DNA of 64,000 nucleotides from Micrococcales bacterium. Its GTDB lineage: Bacteria > Actinomycetota > Actinomycetes > Actinomycetales > Microbacteriaceae. Positions 43,587-53,624 of this stretch are shown piece by piece. The notes beneath the pieces are model-generated. The model was not told where the DNA came from, ran no database searches, and saw only the letters and a program-made list of their open reading frames with translations. Positions within the stretch are counted from its first letter, which is position 1. The number at the start of each line of letters is the position of its first letter. Position numbers and translations under genes: made by a program. The stretch spans positions 1-64,000 of the forward strand of contig CANGIU010000005.1 of assembly GCA_947454255.1 (NCBI GenBank), read 5' to 3'.

Positions 43587-44687
43587 TTAGTTTGAATAAT
43601 TTCCGACTAGACGAACAGCTCCACCATCAACACCTTTAGCACCTTGAATGTATCCTTCTAGGCTGCAGTCATTTGATTCAACTACGCCTAGTTGCCAGGT
43701 GTGAACTCCTGAGCTGATTAGGTGTTGTTGGATTTGCGCCGCTCTATCTGCTTTGACGATCACTGCAAAACCTAAACCTAGGTTCCAAGTTGATTCCACT
43801 TGGTTGAGAGTTAGGTTTCCCCACTGAGTTAATACTTGGAAGACATCCGATGGCTTCCAGGAGTTTCTCTCAACATCAAGAGTTGTGTTCTTAGGTAATA
43901 CTCTTGCTAGATTGGCAGCGATGCCTCCACCGGTGATGTGACTCATTGCCTTCACAGCTGAACCAAGTTCGCTTTCAAGAAGAGTGTTTAGGATTCCGGT
44001 GTATAGCTTTGTTGGTTCTAGTAAAACTTCACCTAGGGATAGAGAACCGAACTCTTGAACTGATTTGGTGTAATCAAGTTTGCTATCAGCAATGATCTTT
44101 CTAACCAGAGAGTAACCGTTCGAATGCAGTCCACTTGATTCGAGACCTAGAACAACATCGCCGACCTGAACTTTGTTAGGACCAAGTAGTTTGCTGTACT
44201 CAACGGCACCAACAGCTGCCCCTGCTACGTCATACTCATCTGGTTTGAGTAAGCCTGGGTGCTCAGCTGTTTCTCCACCAATAAGTGCAACACCAACTTC
44301 AGAACAAGCTTTAGCAATACCTGAAACAATATCTGCGATTCTTGTTGGCACTACTTTGCCAGTGGCAATGTAGTCGGTCATGAACATGCTCTTTGCGCCA
44401 ACTACGACGATGTCGTCAACAACCATTCCCACTAGATCTTGGCCAATAGTGTCGTGTTTATCGATTGCTTGTGCAATAGCAACCTTGGTGCCAACACCAT
44501 CAGTAGAGGTAGCAAGTAGTGGTCTATCGAAGCTCTTTAGAAATGAAACATCAAACATTCCAGCGAAACCACCGAAGCCACCAACTACATTTTCGTTTAG
44601 TGTGCCCTTGATGGACTTTTTCATTAACTCAACAGCTAGATCGCCGGCATGAGTATCAACACCAGATTCGGCGTAGGCATCACTCAT
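43587..44687 (-). CDS. purM: Phosphoribosylformylglycinamidine cyclo-ligase
   Basis: PurM closes the imidazole ring of AIR from FGAM using ATP, the fifth purine step. From ATG 44687 (MSDAYAESGVD, GAGG 6 bases upstream) it has 366 residues. Family motifs are GGFGGMFDVS-like 'GGFGGFAGMFD', STDGVGTKVAIAQ, DLVGMVVDDIVV, LIGGETAEHPG and SHITGGGIAANLARVLP. Its start overlaps the purF stop by 8 bases, so the pair is coupled. Confidence 0.95.
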   Translation of the reverse strand: MSDAYAESGVDTHAGDLAVELMKKSIKGTLNENVVGGFGGFAGMFDVSFLKSFDRPLLATSTDGVGTKVAIAQAIDKHDTIGQDLVGMVVDDIVVVGAKSMFMTDYIATGKVVPTRIADIVSGIAKACSEVGVALIGGETAEHPGLLKPDEYDVAGAAVGAVEYSKLLGPNKVQVGDVVLGLESSGLHSNGYSLVRKIIADSKLDYTKSVQEFGSLSLGEVLLEPTKLYTGILNTLLESELGSAVKAMSHITGGGIAANLARVLPKNTTLDVERNSWKPSDVFQVLTQWGNLTLNQVESTWNLGLGFAVIVKADRAAQIQQHLISSGVHTWQLGVVESNDCSLEGYIQGAKGVDGGAVRLVGNYSN

Positions 44688-46212
44688 TGCTAGCCTCAAG
44701 AACCTGTGTCATTTCACTTTCTGCAGACTGCTTGCTACCAGACTGGTTTTTCTCCAATAAGTTCTTGCCCAATCTGTCTTCAGCAGGTAATTCAATTGGA
44801 TATTTACCAGTAAAGCAGGCAGTGCAGAGTTGGTTCTCTTGCTGCTGAGTAGCAGCCACCATGCCATCTTTAGATAAGTACCCGAGAGAGTCAGCGCCAA
44901 TAGATTGTCTAACTTCTTCAACACCTAAACCAGTTGCAATGAGCTCTGCACGAGTAGCAAAGTCAATGCCATAGAAGCAAGGCCAGGTAATCGGAGGGGA
45001 AGAAATCCTTACGTGGATCTCTAGGGCTCCTGCTTCTCTAAGCATCGCAACAAGAGCTCGTTGAGTATTACCTCTAACGATTGAGTCATCTACAACGATG
45101 ATTCTCTTACCTCTGATTTGTTCCTTCAAAGGATTCAGTTTTAATCGGATACCGCGCTGACGGATAGTTTGTGATGGCTGAATAAAGGTTCGGCCAACGT
45201 AAGCGTTCTTGACTAGACCATGTCCAAATGGAATGCCTGACTCTTGGCTATAGCCAATCGCTGCAGGTGTTCCTGATTCAGGAGTGGGAATTACTAGATC
45301 AGCCTCTACTGGATATTCCTGTGCAAGAGTCTTACCCATCTCAACTCTGGAGTCATAGACAACTCTTCCGTTGATAGTTGTGTCCGGTCTAGCTAGGTAG
45401 ACATATTCAAAAACACAACCAGCTCTTTTTGTTTCAGCAAATCTGGTTGAGCGAAGGCCATGTTCATCAATAGCAATTAGTTCGCCTGGTTCAACTTCTC
45501 TGACATAGCTCGCACCAACGATATCTAGTGCTGCAGTTTCAGAAGCAACCACCCAGCCACGTTCTAGTCTTCCTAGAACTAATGGTCTAACTCCCTGTGG
45601 GTCTCTTGCTGCATACAAAGTAGTTTCATCCATAAAGACAAGACAGTATGCGCCTTTGACTTTAGGAAGAAGCTCTAACGCAGTTGCTTCTAGAGTGTGA
45701 TCTAAGTCACCGGCGAGAAGTGCTGTGAGCACTGCAGTATCAGTAGTGTTACCGCCAGTAATTTCGTTCTCTGCTTGATCTGGATACTTTGCTTTCAGCA
45801 TCTCCATAAGATCTGAAGTATTTGTTAAGTTACCGTTGTGACCTAGTGCAACAGTTCCTGATGAAGTTCTACCAAGTGTTGGTTGGGCATTTCTCCATGA
45901 AGATGAGCCAGTCGTTGAATAACGAGTGTGACCGATAGCTATATGCCCGACAAGTGCTTCCAAGGATGATTCAGAGAAGACTTGAGAGACCAAACCCATA
46001 TCTTTGTAAACGAGAATCTTCTTGCCGTCAGATGTAGCAATACCTGCAGATTCTTGACCGCGGTGCTGCAAAGAGTAAAGACCGAAATAGGTTAGCTTGG
46101 CAACTTCTTCACCTGGAGCCCAGACTCCGAATACACCACACTGATCCTGCGGCCCTTTTTCGTTAGGCAGCAAATCATGATTTAGTAGTCCATCTCCACG
46201 AAGCAAGGGCAA
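44680..46212 (-). CDS. purF: Amidophosphoribosyltransferase
   Basis: PurF makes phosphoribosylamine from PRPP and glutamine, the first committed purine step. It is 510 residues with a propeptide of about 24 residues before the N-terminal nucleophile Cys25 (CGVFGVWAP). The glutaminase part has QHRGQESAGIA and GHNGNLTN; the PRTase part has the PRPP loop VVDDSIVRGNTQR. Cysteines in GCVFEY, WPCFYG and LCTAC match the Fe-S ligands of the Bacillus-type enzyme. The TTG start at 46212 is the only in-frame start near the family N-terminus. Confidence 0.95.
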   Translation of the reverse strand: MPLLRGDGLLNHDLLPNEKGPQDQCGVFGVWAPGEEVAKLTYFGLYSLQHRGQESAGIATSDGKKILVYKDMGLVSQVFSESSLEALVGHIAIGHTRYSTTGSSSWRNAQPTLGRTSSGTVALGHNGNLTNTSDLMEMLKAKYPDQAENEITGGNTTDTAVLTALLAGDLDHTLEATALELLPKVKGAYCLVFMDETTLYAARDPQGVRPLVLGRLERGWVVASETAALDIVGASYVREVEPGELIAIDEHGLRSTRFAETKRAGCVFEYVYLARPDTTINGRVVYDSRVEMGKTLAQEYPVEADLVIPTPESGTPAAIGYSQESGIPFGHGLVKNAYVGRTFIQPSQTIRQRGIRLKLNPLKEQIRGKRIIVVDDSIVRGNTQRALVAMLREAGALEIHVRISSPPITWPCFYGIDFATRAELIATGLGVEEVRQSIGADSLGYLSKDGMVAATQQQENQLCTACFTGKYPIELPAEDRLGKNLLEKNQSGSKQSAESEMTQVLEASNE

Positions 46213-46299
46213 GGTCCGTCTCTAATAGTGGGGCGGGAAGTTACCTGAAATTGGGATTTAGACCCCAAATATTCATGCGCAACGAGATAAGTTTAGCGG

Positions 46300-46575
46300 C
46301 TAGTTAGCGCTCACTTTAGAAGCCTCGGCTTCTTTAGTTCTCTTGTTTGAGATCATGTCCATGCCAACCGCAACAACCACTCCCAGGCCCGCTCCACCGG
46401 CTAGGCAGTAGATCAGGAGCTGGGTTATAAAGCCAGGAGTCTTAGCGTCGGGGTTATCGATGGTCAAAGAAAGCACGATAGCAATAACCGCCCCCAAAGC
46501 TAAGCCCGTGAGCGAGAAAGGGATGAACTTTGGTGCTCGACGGATCTTTACCGTCTCTGTTTTAGCGTTGGACAT
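46300..46575 (-). CDS. Small two-TM actinobacterial membrane protein
   Basis: A 91-residue protein with two helices (about residues 18-42 and 51-72) and a lysine/glutamate-rich tail. Proteins of this type commonly lie just upstream of purF in actinobacteria (from memory), without known function. The start overlaps the preceding SCP-like gene by 14 bases. Confidence 0.75.
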   Translation of the reverse strand: MSNAKTETVKIRRAPKFIPFSLTGLALGAVIAIVLSLTIDNPDAKTPGFITQLLIYCLAGGAGLGVVVAVGMDMISNKRTKEAEASKVSAN

Positions 46576-46945
46576 GCTTTAAGGCTAACGGTAATACTTC
46601 CGCAAGTGTCGCCCTTACGCCACTGGCGCTTACCTTATGTTCGGCTAACGCAGTTTCCCAATCGAGTTCCCCTAGAGCTAGGTCAAACCAAACTCTTGGG
46701 CTTAGCTCTACCACATTTGGAGGTGTCCCCCTGGTGTGCCTAGGTCCTTCAATACACTGTGTAGCTCCCAAAGGAGGAACTCTAACTTCGACTGAGTTGC
46801 CAGGGGCAACTTCAGCTAGTTCTTCTAGCAGGTAGCGAACTGCGGTTACGAAATCACTGTCCGATTCAGGCATGCTCTGGCCAGCCTGGATAACAGCATT
46901 CACTGCCTTCACACCGTCTATATGGGAGATACGCCTACGAGCCAT
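46562..46945 (-). CDS. Bacterial SCP-ortholog (sterol carrier family) protein
   Basis: A 127-residue soluble protein. Characteristic stretches are [20 protein letters not shown] and [20 protein letters not shown] followed by PNVVELSP, and [12 protein letters not shown]. These are near-invariant in the actinobacterial 'sterol carrier family' proteins found beside purF. Lipid binding is assumed from the fold only. Confidence 0.88.
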   Translation of the reverse strand: MARRRISHIDGVKAVNAVIQAGQSMPESDSDFVTAVRYLLEELAEVAPGNSVEVRVPPLGATQCIEGPRHTRGTPPNVVELSPRVWFDLALGELDWETALAEHKVSASGVRATLAEVLPLALKHVQR

Positions 46946-47006
46946 ATCTAAAGGTTACCTGCGACACGGTCAGGCTTTTATCAGGAAGTGGCACTTGGCT
47001 TTAGTT

Positions 47007-47774
47007 ATGACGAATATTAAATCAATGCTTGTAAAAGTTCCTGCAATTACTTTGTTCTTTTGGATCATCAAAGTCCTAAGTACAACTGTTGGTGAAACAC
47101 TCGCCGACTACCTGAATTCAACTCTTGGCCTTGGCGATAACGGCACCATTTTGGTAATGGTTAGTGTGCTAGTTGTTCTACTCGCGATCCAGTTCACTCT
47201 TAGAAAATATGTTCCTGCAATTTATTGGGCAGCCATTGTTGCGGTCAGCACAGTTGGAACCCTGATCACCGACAGCATGCACAACAACTTCGGTTGGGAG
47301 AACTGGCAACTAACCATTCTCTTCGGATTGATCCTCATTGTGGTTTTTGTTATCTGGTGGAATCAGGAAAAGACCTTGTCTATCAAGACAATCAACACTC
47401 GCAAGCGTGAAGCTTTCTATTGGATTGCAGTACTTGCAACATTTGCCATGGGAACTGCAGCTGGAGATATCTTCCTAGATGATTTGGGTATGCCACTACT
47501 ACAATCAACATTCATCTTCTTAGGTGTAATCGCCTTAATTGCGGGACTTTGGAGAATTGAAGTTATCGGTGCAGTATTCGGCTTTTGGTCGATATATATT
47601 CTTACCCGACCACTAGGAGCAAGTTTTGGTGATTACCTATCGCTTAGTAAAGATGAAGCGCCTGATGCTCTTGCACTTGGTGCTCAAAACGTGACTCTTG
47701 TATTTTTAGGTTTGATCGTGGCTCTAGTGATTTATCTATCTGTAAGTAAGAAAGATGTAATTCCAGCTGAATAG
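47007..47774 (+). CDS. COG4705-like multi-TM membrane protein with internal duplication
   Basis: A 255-residue protein starting MTNIKSMLVKVPAITLFFW; the longer frame to 46872 is antisense to the SCP gene and is rejected. There are about eight helices. Two halves share a motif: KVLSTTVGETLADYLNSTLGLG (near residue 22) and LATFAMGTAAGDIFLDDLGMP (near residue 150), both 'TxxGxxxxDxL'. This fits the uncharacterised membrane-anchored COG4705 family; transport is likely but the substrate is unknown. A terminator lies 93 bases downstream. Confidence 0.8.
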   Translation: MTNIKSMLVKVPAITLFFWIIKVLSTTVGETLADYLNSTLGLGDNGTILVMVSVLVVLLAIQFTLRKYVPAIYWAAIVAVSTVGTLITDSMHNNFGWENWQLTILFGLILIVVFVIWWNQEKTLSIKTINTRKREAFYWIAVLATFAMGTAAGDIFLDDLGMPLLQSTFIFLGVIALIAGLWRIEVIGAVFGFWSIYILTRPLGASFGDYLSLSKDEAPDALALGAQNVTLVFLGLIVALVIYLSVSKKDVIPAE

Positions 47775-47866
47775 CATTATGGCCTGTGTAAAACCCAAGC
47801 AATGAAAACCTATAACTGCCAAACTCACTCTGCTCGCTAAGCGCATGGTTAGTTTGGCCAGAGATG

Positions 47867-47902
47867 AAATAAAGCCCCCGGCAGCAACCAGGGGCTTTAT
47901 TT
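47867..47902. terminator. Bidirectional rho-independent terminator
   Basis: AAATAAAGCCCC (47867-47878) and GGGGCTTTATTT (47891-47902) form a perfect 12-bp stem with a 12-base loop and A/T tracts on both sides. On the plus strand it ends the COG4705 transcript; on the minus strand it could end an antisense RNA from the stretch to its right. Confidence 0.88.
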
Positions 47903-47914
47903 GAACCTCTTGAC

Positions 47915-48015
47915 GAGGGTCGAATCGGAAAACAACTCCGAATCCACTTGTGATTAAGAGTATAGGGAAGACTACTTGTTTTTGGAATGGCTTTCCACCT
48001 TCCGGTTCGACCCTC
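47915..48015. ncRNA. Structured RNA candidate: long-range 15-bp stem between terminator and mini-gene
   Basis: GAGGGTCGAATCGGA (47915-47929) pairs with TCCGGTTCGACCCTC (48001-48015) with a single G-U, closing a 71-base loop that can form smaller hairpins. The stem is far longer than expected by chance in a 360-base gap. It could be the 5' leader of the 28-residue mini-gene at 48048, or on the minus strand an antisense RNA ending at the terminator at 47867. It does not match tRNA, tmRNA, RNase P or SRP RNA as I know them. Confidence 0.45.
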
Positions 48016-48047
48016 CCCTTGGTCCATGCCTTACGGGAGGACAACAA

Positions 48048-48134
48048 ATGAGTAAAGCTCAGATAGTTGTTCTGGTTCTGACAATGGTAAAGATAGTGCT
48101 TGTAATTATCGACGCCATTATGAAGATCAGGTAG
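48048..48134 (+). CDS. 28-residue hydrophobic mini-protein
   Basis: ATG 48048 to TAG 48134 encodes a single membrane helix: MSKAQ, then IVVLVLTMVKIVLVII, then a charged tail ending MKIR. A clear GGGAGG ribosome site lies 8 bases before the ATG. Hydrophobic core plus basic end resembles type I toxin peptides or small membrane regulators. It is flanked by the long stem on the left and a 14-bp hairpin on the right. No homologue comes to mind; coding status is inferred from the ribosome site and composition. Confidence 0.5.
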   Translation: MSKAQIVVLVLTMVKIVLVIIDAIMKIR

Positions 48135-48140
48135 AACCAA

Positions 48141-48173
48141 GTGAGCCTCGGTGCATCAAGCATCGGGGCTCAC
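48141..48173 (+). terminator. Hairpin between mini-gene and purD
   Basis: GTGAGCCTCGGTGC (48141-48154) and GCATCGGGGCTCAC (48160-48173) make a 14-bp stem with two G-U pairs and an ATCAA loop, 7 bases after the mini-gene stop. No T-run follows, so on the plus strand it may be a 3' stabiliser, an attenuator or part of the purD leader rather than a full terminator. Confidence 0.6.
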
Positions 48174-48197
48174 CCCAATCTCGATAAACTTGACCTA

Positions 48198-49460
48198 ATG
48201 AAAATCTTGGTCTTAGGTGCTGGCGCTCGCGAACACGCGATTATCAAAGCGCTCATCAGAACTGGTACCGATGCCGTCAACATCACCTGTGCCCCAGGAA
48301 ACGGTGGTATCTCCCAAGAGGTAAACACAGTACCCCTAAACCAAAATGACCCAACTGCTGTTACAGCTTGGGCAGAGGAAAACAAGACTGAGTTGGTCAT
48401 AATTGGGCCTGAAGCCCCGTTAGTTGCTGGGGTAAGCGATGCGCTTAGGGCTGCTGGTATTCCAGTATTTGGGCCAAGCAAGGCAGCCGCTGCATTAGAG
48501 GGTTCTAAAGCTTTTGCTAAAGAAGTAATGGCTGCGGCAGGTGTCCCAACCGGCATGACAAGGAAGTGTGTTGACCTTTCAGAAGTTGAATCCGCTCTAG
48601 ATGAATTTGGGGCTCCTTTCGTTGTGAAGGCTGATGGTCTAGCAGCAGGTAAAGGTGTCATCGTCACATCAGATAAGACAGCGGCGCTGGATCATGCAAA
48701 AGCTTTCCTAGGTCAAGGAATGCAGATTCTTGTTGAGGAATTCTTAGAAGGTGAAGAAGTTTCACTTTTCTTTCTAAGTGATGGAGAAACTGTATTACCG
48801 CTGTCTCCTGCTCAAGATTTCAAACGCGCATATGACTTCGATGAAGGACCGAACACCGGCGGCATGGGTGCATACTCACCGCTGCCTTGGTTGCCTGAAG
48901 GGTTCGTTGAAGAAGTGCAGAACAAAGTTGCGCTGCCAACTGTCAGAGAATTAGTGAGACTTGGAACCCCGTTTGTCGGATTGTTATATTGCGGTCTCAT
49001 TGTTACTAAAAATGGAATCAGAGTGATTGAGTTCAATGCTCGCTTTGGTGATCCTGAGACTCAAGTAGTGCTCAGAAGATTGGTAACTCCACTTGCTGGC
49101 CTATTACACAAATCAGCAACAGGACAACTAGCGACAGAAATGGAGCCTGAGTTTCTTGAACAAGTTGCAATTACTGTTGTGCTTGCAAGTGAGGGATACC
49201 CGATATCGTCAGCACCAGACCGAGAGATAACTGGTTTAGAAATGGATGACGAACATATTGAGATTGCACATGCGGCAACCAAGTTAGTTGAAGACAAACT
49301 CTTTGCAACAGGTGGACGAGTGCTCTCTGTTGTCTCGATTGCAAAGTCTTTCCACAAAGCTCGAAAGCATGCATACAAAGCAATAGAACAAATCAAACTC
49401 GAAGGTTCTCATTACAGAACCGACATTGCTCTAAAAGTTGATGAGGGTAAAGATGACTAA
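48198..49460 (+). CDS. purD: Phosphoribosylamine--glycine ligase
   Basis: PurD makes GAR from phosphoribosylamine, glycine and ATP. From ATG 48198 (MKILVLGAGAREHAI) it has 420 residues, the normal length. The ATP-grasp features include KADGLAAGKGVIV near residue 145, EEFLEGEEVSLF near 180, DEGPNTGGMGAYSP near 215 and IEFNARFGDPETQ near 278. A 19-codon upstream extension runs through the hairpin and lacks family similarity. Its stop overlaps purC. Confidence 0.95.
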   Translation: MKILVLGAGAREHAIIKALIRTGTDAVNITCAPGNGGISQEVNTVPLNQNDPTAVTAWAEENKTELVIIGPEAPLVAGVSDALRAAGIPVFGPSKAAAALEGSKAFAKEVMAAAGVPTGMTRKCVDLSEVESALDEFGAPFVVKADGLAAGKGVIVTSDKTAALDHAKAFLGQGMQILVEEFLEGEEVSLFFLSDGETVLPLSPAQDFKRAYDFDEGPNTGGMGAYSPLPWLPEGFVEEVQNKVALPTVRELVRLGTPFVGLLYCGLIVTKNGIRVIEFNARFGDPETQVVLRRLVTPLAGLLHKSATGQLATEMEPEFLEQVAITVVLASEGYPISSAPDREITGLEMDDEHIEIAHAATKLVEDKLFATGGRVLSVVSIAKSFHKARKHAYKAIEQIKLEGSHYRTDIALKVDEGKDD

Positions 49461-50310
49461 GGCTATTGCTGGTTGGCACCATGTTTATAGTGGCAAGGTC
49501 AGAGACCTATATGAAGCAGACGATAAAGATCTGTCACATTTAATTCTTGTTGTTGCTAGTGACCGAGTTAGCGCATTCGACAGAATTCTAGAACCAGAGA
49601 TTCCCAATAAAGGTGAATACCTAACAAAGCTCACAAACTTCTGGTTTGAGAAACTAGAAGTTCCTAACCACATCTCCCATGAAGTTCCAGTTCCAGAAGA
49701 AGTGCTTGGCAGAGCTATGGTCTGCAAGAAGTTAGAGATGTTCCCTATTGAATGTGTAGTTCGTGGATACATCTCAGGTTCTGGCTATAAGGATTACCTT
49801 GCTTCCGGGGAGATCTGTGGGAATCAATTACCTGCTGGGCTTGCCTTCGGCGATAAGTTACCTGAACCCATCTTTACCCCTGCATATAAAGCAGAGCTTG
49901 GTGAGCACGATGAGAACATTACCTTCGACAAGGTAGTTGAGATCATTGGCCAACATAACGCTGACAAGCTAAAAGCCCTAAGTCTAGACATCTTTACTAG
50001 AGCAAGCGAAATAGCAGCAGAAGCCGGCCTTATCCTTGCCGATACCAAGTTTGAATTCGGCATCGACCCAGAAACCAACCAGATCAATCTCGGTGATGAA
50101 GTACTAACCCCCGACTCAAGCAGATATTGGTCAAAGAATGCCTGGGATGCAGGAGACCGCAAAGAAAGCTTCGATAAGCAAATCGTTCGTAACTGGTTAG
50201 CCGCCAACTGGGACCCAACTAGCGATACCAACCCTCCAGCACTACCAAAAGAGATAGTCGAGCAGACTAGCGCTAAGTATGCTCAACTGATTGAGCTCCT
50301 AGCCCGATAA
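49453..50310 (+). CDS. purC: Phosphoribosylaminoimidazole-succinocarboxamide synthase
   Basis: PurC couples CAIR to aspartate with ATP to give SAICAR. From ATG 49453 (GAGGG 5 bases upstream; in-frame starts just upstream lie within purD) it has 285 residues. Motifs are YSGKVRDLYE, ASDRVSAFDRILEPEIPNKG, VVRGYISGSGYKDYL, and LADTKFEFGID with DEVLTPDSSRYW. Confidence 0.95.
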   Translation: MTKAIAGWHHVYSGKVRDLYEADDKDLSHLILVVASDRVSAFDRILEPEIPNKGEYLTKLTNFWFEKLEVPNHISHEVPVPEEVLGRAMVCKKLEMFPIECVVRGYISGSGYKDYLASGEICGNQLPAGLAFGDKLPEPIFTPAYKAELGEHDENITFDKVVEIIGQHNADKLKALSLDIFTRASEIAAEAGLILADTKFEFGIDPETNQINLGDEVLTPDSSRYWSKNAWDAGDRKESFDKQIVRNWLAANWDPTSDTNPPALPKEIVEQTSAKYAQLIELLAR

Positions 50311-50389
50311 ACTAGAGGGGTTCGCACCCGCCAAAGGTGACGCCGGCGGACATAACATTTTCAGCCCCACCGAATATCTGGAGCGTATT

Positions 50390-50638
50390 TTGCCTAAAAT
50401 CATCGTTGAAGTCATGCCTAAAGCAGACCTACTAGACCCAGCTGGTAAGGCTGTTGCCAACGCCCTGCAGCGTAAAGGCCATTCAGAGGTAACCAACGTC
50501 CGTATCGGTAAGCGCATCGAACTTCACTACGCAAACACCCCGACCGAGGCAGATCTTCAGGCAGCTAAGCAGATCGCTGCTGACTTCCTATCTAACGGTG
50601 TTATCGAAGACGTAGTCAACGTCATTGTGGAGAACTAA
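50390..50638 (+). CDS. purS: Phosphoribosylformylglycinamidine synthase subunit PurS
   Basis: An 82-residue protein that bridges PurQ and PurL in the FGAM synthase complex. It begins (TTG) [21 protein letters not shown] and contains the repeat-like '[12 protein letters not shown]'. GGAG lies 6 bases upstream of the TTG. It is followed 6 bases later by purQ. The 79-base gap before it holds a palindromic CGCCGGCG and no clear promoter. Confidence 0.93.
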   Translation: MPKIIVEVMPKADLLDPAGKAVANALQRKGHSEVTNVRIGKRIELHYANTPTEADLQAAKQIAADFLSNGVIEDVVNVIVEN

Positions 50639-50643
50639 TCTCC

Positions 50644-51339
50644 ATGAAAATTGGTGTCGTTACCTTTCCCGGAACACTTGATGATAGAGATGCTGCCAGA
50701 GCAGTTCGTTTAGCCGGAGCAGAAGCTGTCAGTCTTTGGCATGCAGATACCAACCTGCATTCAGTTGATGCAGTTGTCTTGCCTGGTGGGTTTAGTTTTG
50801 GTGACTACCTACGCTGTGGTGCTATTGCAGCGCAAGCTCCAGTGATGGAAAGCATCATTGATGCTGCAAATGGCGGTTTGCCTGTTCTTGGTATTTGCAA
50901 TGGTTTCCAAGTTCTTGTTGAATCACATTTACTTCCAGGTGGACTAATCAGAAACGAACACCAACACTTCATCTGTCGTGATCAGAAACTAATTGTTGAG
51001 AACGTTGATACTGCTTGGACTAACGGTTTCAAACTAGGTCAAGAAATTACCATTCCACTAAAGAACGGTGAAGGCGGATACATCGCAGATGCTGAAACTC
51101 TTAACCGCCTTGAAGGTGAGGGTCTAATTGCTTTCCGTTATAGCGAAGTTAACCCAAATGGTTCAGTCAACAACATCGCTGGTTTGAAAAACAAAAAGGG
51201 AAATGTTGTTGGCCTTATGCCTCACCCAGAACATGCAGTTGAGCCTGGCTTTGGTCCTGATACTTCTGCGGCAATGAGATCAGGTGTTGATGGTCTGACT
51301 TTCTTCACATCAGTAATCAACCAGTTGGTGAATGCATAA
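50644..51339 (+). CDS. purQ: Phosphoribosylformylglycinamidine synthase subunit PurQ (glutaminase)
   Basis: A 231-residue class I glutamine amidotransferase that supplies ammonia to PurL. Its start [17 protein letters not shown] is typical. The nucleophile cysteine lies in [10 protein letters not shown] near residue 86, the oxyanion glycine in [13 protein letters not shown], and the His/Glu pair in [11 protein letters not shown] near residue 196. The stop and the purL start share a base. Confidence 0.95.
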   Translation: MKIGVVTFPGTLDDRDAARAVRLAGAEAVSLWHADTNLHSVDAVVLPGGFSFGDYLRCGAIAAQAPVMESIIDAANGGLPVLGICNGFQVLVESHLLPGGLIRNEHQHFICRDQKLIVENVDTAWTNGFKLGQEITIPLKNGEGGYIADAETLNRLEGEGLIAFRYSEVNPNGSVNNIAGLKNKKGNVVGLMPHPEHAVEPGFGPDTSAAMRSGVDGLTFFTSVINQLVNA

Positions 51340-53624
51340 TGACTACTTCTGTTGACACCACCAAAGCTGCTAAGAAATCTCCAGATAAAGTTCAGCCATA
51401 CAAAGAGCTGGGTCTAAAGCTTGAAGAGTATGAGCAGATCAAAAAGATTCTAGATAGAAGACCAACCAGTGCTGAACTAGCAATGTATTCAGTGATGTGG
51501 TCTGAGCACTGCTCCTATAAGAGCAGCAAGATGTATTTACGACAGTTCGGTGAGAAAGTAACACCTGAGATGACTAAGAACCTTATGGTCGGTATGGGTG
51601 AAAACGCTGGAGTTGTTGACATTGGTGAAGGCTGGGCGGTTACTTTCAAAGTTGAGTCACACAACCACCCAAGCTACATCGAACCTTTCCAAGGTGCAGC
51701 AACTGGTGTTGGTGGAATTGTTAGAGACATCCTGACTATGGGTGCAAGACCTATCGCTGTTATGGATCAGCTTCGTTTTGGTGCTGTCTCAAACCCAGAC
51801 ACAGCAAGAGTTGTTCACGGTGTTGTCTCAGGTATTAGTTTCTACGGCAACTGTCTAGGACTTCCAAACATAGGTGGCGAAACAGTCTTTGACAAGGTTT
51901 ACCAGGGTAACCCTCTTGTTAACGCACTGTCTGTCGGAGCGCTTAGACACGAAGATCTAAAGCTTGCCAAGGCAACCAACCCAGGTGATTTGGTAATTCT
52001 CTTTGGTGCTAGAACCGGTGCTGATGGTATTGGTGGAGTATCTGTTCTTGCTTCTGAAACCTTTGATGCTGATGGCCCTTCTAGAAGACCGGCTGTTCAG
52101 GTTGGTGACCCTTTCGCTGAGAAGGTTCTGATTGAATGCTGTCTAGAACTCTACGCAGCACAGGTAGTTGCTGGCATTCAAGACCTTGGTGGTGCAGGTC
52201 TTTCTTGCGCTACATCCGAACTAGCTTCTAATGGTCAAGCCGGTATGCGAGTTCAACTAAAGAATGTATTGCTAAGAGATGAGTCACTAACTCCAGAAGA
52301 AATTCTGATGAGTGAATCTCAAGAGCGCATGATGGCTATCGTTCCTAAGGAGTCACTAAAGGCTTTCACTGCAATTGTTGACAAGCATGAAGTTGAATAC
52401 AGCGTGCTAGGTGAAGTAATCAAGGAACCAAGACTATATATCAACTGGGGCGATGAAGAGATTGTTAACGTTCCACCTAGGTCTGTTGCACACGATGGCC
52501 CTGTCTATGAAAGACCAGTGCTATACCCAACCTGGTTAGACCAACTGAACAGAGACTCAGTTATTAGTAACAACCTTCGTAGAGCAACTGAAGCATCAGA
52601 GATTGCAGAACAGATTGTTCAACTAGTCTCCTCTCCTAACCAAGCTTCTAAGAGTTGGATTACCGATCAATACGATCACTACGTTGGTGGTAACACAGCT
52701 CTTGCAATGCCTGATGATTCTGGAATGGTTAGAGTCTCAGAAGAAACTGGTTTAGGCGTTGCAATCTCAACAGATGCTAACGGTCGATACTGCCAACTAG
52801 ATCCATACCAGGGAGCAAAGCTAGCTCTTGCTGAAGCGTATAGAAACGTTGCAGCATCTGGTACAGTTCCTGCAGCTGTCACCAACTGTCTAAACTTTGG
52901 TTCTCCTGAGAACCCAGAAGTAATGTGGCAATTCAAGCAAGCAACAGCAGGTCTTGCTGATGGTTGTCTAGAACTTGGTATTCCAGTTACTGGCGGTAAC
53001 GTGTCTTTCTATAACCAAACCGGTGATGTTGCTATTCACCCAACACCAGTAGTTGGTGTTCTAGGTGTTATTGATGATGTTGCTAGACGAGTTCCTTCAG
53101 GCTGGCAAGATGAAGGAAACAACATCTATCTCCTAGGAACTACTAGAGATGAACTAGACGGTTCAGTCTGGGCTGAAGTATTCCACGATCACCTAGGTGG
53201 TAAGCCACCGGTAGTTGATCTAAAAGCCGAGAAAGCATTAGCTGAACTATTACATGGCGCTTCACTGCAAGGACTTGTCGCATCAGCTCATGACCTTTCA
53301 GAAGGTGGCCTTGCTCAAGCAGTAGTCGAGAGCTCACTACGTTTCGGTATGGGTGCAAGATTCTGGTTGAACGAAATAACTGAGAGAGACAACGTAGATC
53401 TAACAGCCGCCCTATTCTCTGAATCAACTGCACGAGTAATCGTTTCAGTTGGCAGAGAAGACGATGTGAAGTTCGTAGGTCTCTGTGAAGCAAGAGGCAT
53501 CCCAGTTCTAAGAATCGGTGTTACCGACCAATCAGGCCAACTAGAGATACAAGACGTTGCTACCTGGAACCTAAGCGATCTAAAGAACGCTCACGGCTCA
53601 ACTATTCCTGAGCTGTTTGGCTAA
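51339..53624 (+). CDS. purL: Phosphoribosylformylglycinamidine synthase subunit PurL
   Basis: The small-type PurL (761 residues) converts FGAR to FGAM with ATP and ammonia from PurQ. Motifs are [12 protein letters not shown] near residue 52, [38 protein letters not shown] near 108, [19 protein letters not shown], and SDARDL-like [16 protein letters not shown]. The presence of separate PurS and PurQ genes agrees with the short form. Confidence 0.96.
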   Translation: MTTSVDTTKAAKKSPDKVQPYKELGLKLEEYEQIKKILDRRPTSAELAMYSVMWSEHCSYKSSKMYLRQFGEKVTPEMTKNLMVGMGENAGVVDIGEGWAVTFKVESHNHPSYIEPFQGAATGVGGIVRDILTMGARPIAVMDQLRFGAVSNPDTARVVHGVVSGISFYGNCLGLPNIGGETVFDKVYQGNPLVNALSVGALRHEDLKLAKATNPGDLVILFGARTGADGIGGVSVLASETFDADGPSRRPAVQVGDPFAEKVLIECCLELYAAQVVAGIQDLGGAGLSCATSELASNGQAGMRVQLKNVLLRDESLTPEEILMSESQERMMAIVPKESLKAFTAIVDKHEVEYSVLGEVIKEPRLYINWGDEEIVNVPPRSVAHDGPVYERPVLYPTWLDQLNRDSVISNNLRRATEASEIAEQIVQLVSSPNQASKSWITDQYDHYVGGNTALAMPDDSGMVRVSEETGLGVAISTDANGRYCQLDPYQGAKLALAEAYRNVAASGTVPAAVTNCLNFGSPENPEVMWQFKQATAGLADGCLELGIPVTGGNVSFYNQTGDVAIHPTPVVGVLGVIDDVARRVPSGWQDEGNNIYLLGTTRDELDGSVWAEVFHDHLGGKPPVVDLKAEKALAELLHGASLQGLVASAHDLSEGGLAQAVVESSLRFGMGARFWLNEITERDNVDLTAALFSESTARVIVSVGREDDVKFVGLCEARGIPVLRIGVTDQSGQLEIQDVATWNLSDLKNAHGSTIPELFG

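Noticed and set aside
47915-48015. tRNA-like or 6S/SRP RNA at the long stem
   Set aside because: A GGTTCGA string is present, but there is no cloverleaf, SRP tetraloop region or 6S-like open-complex bulge that I can support.
47736-48140. A 134-codon minus-strand frame across the purD upstream region
   Set aside because: It crosses the terminator, the long stem and the mini-gene and has no family features.
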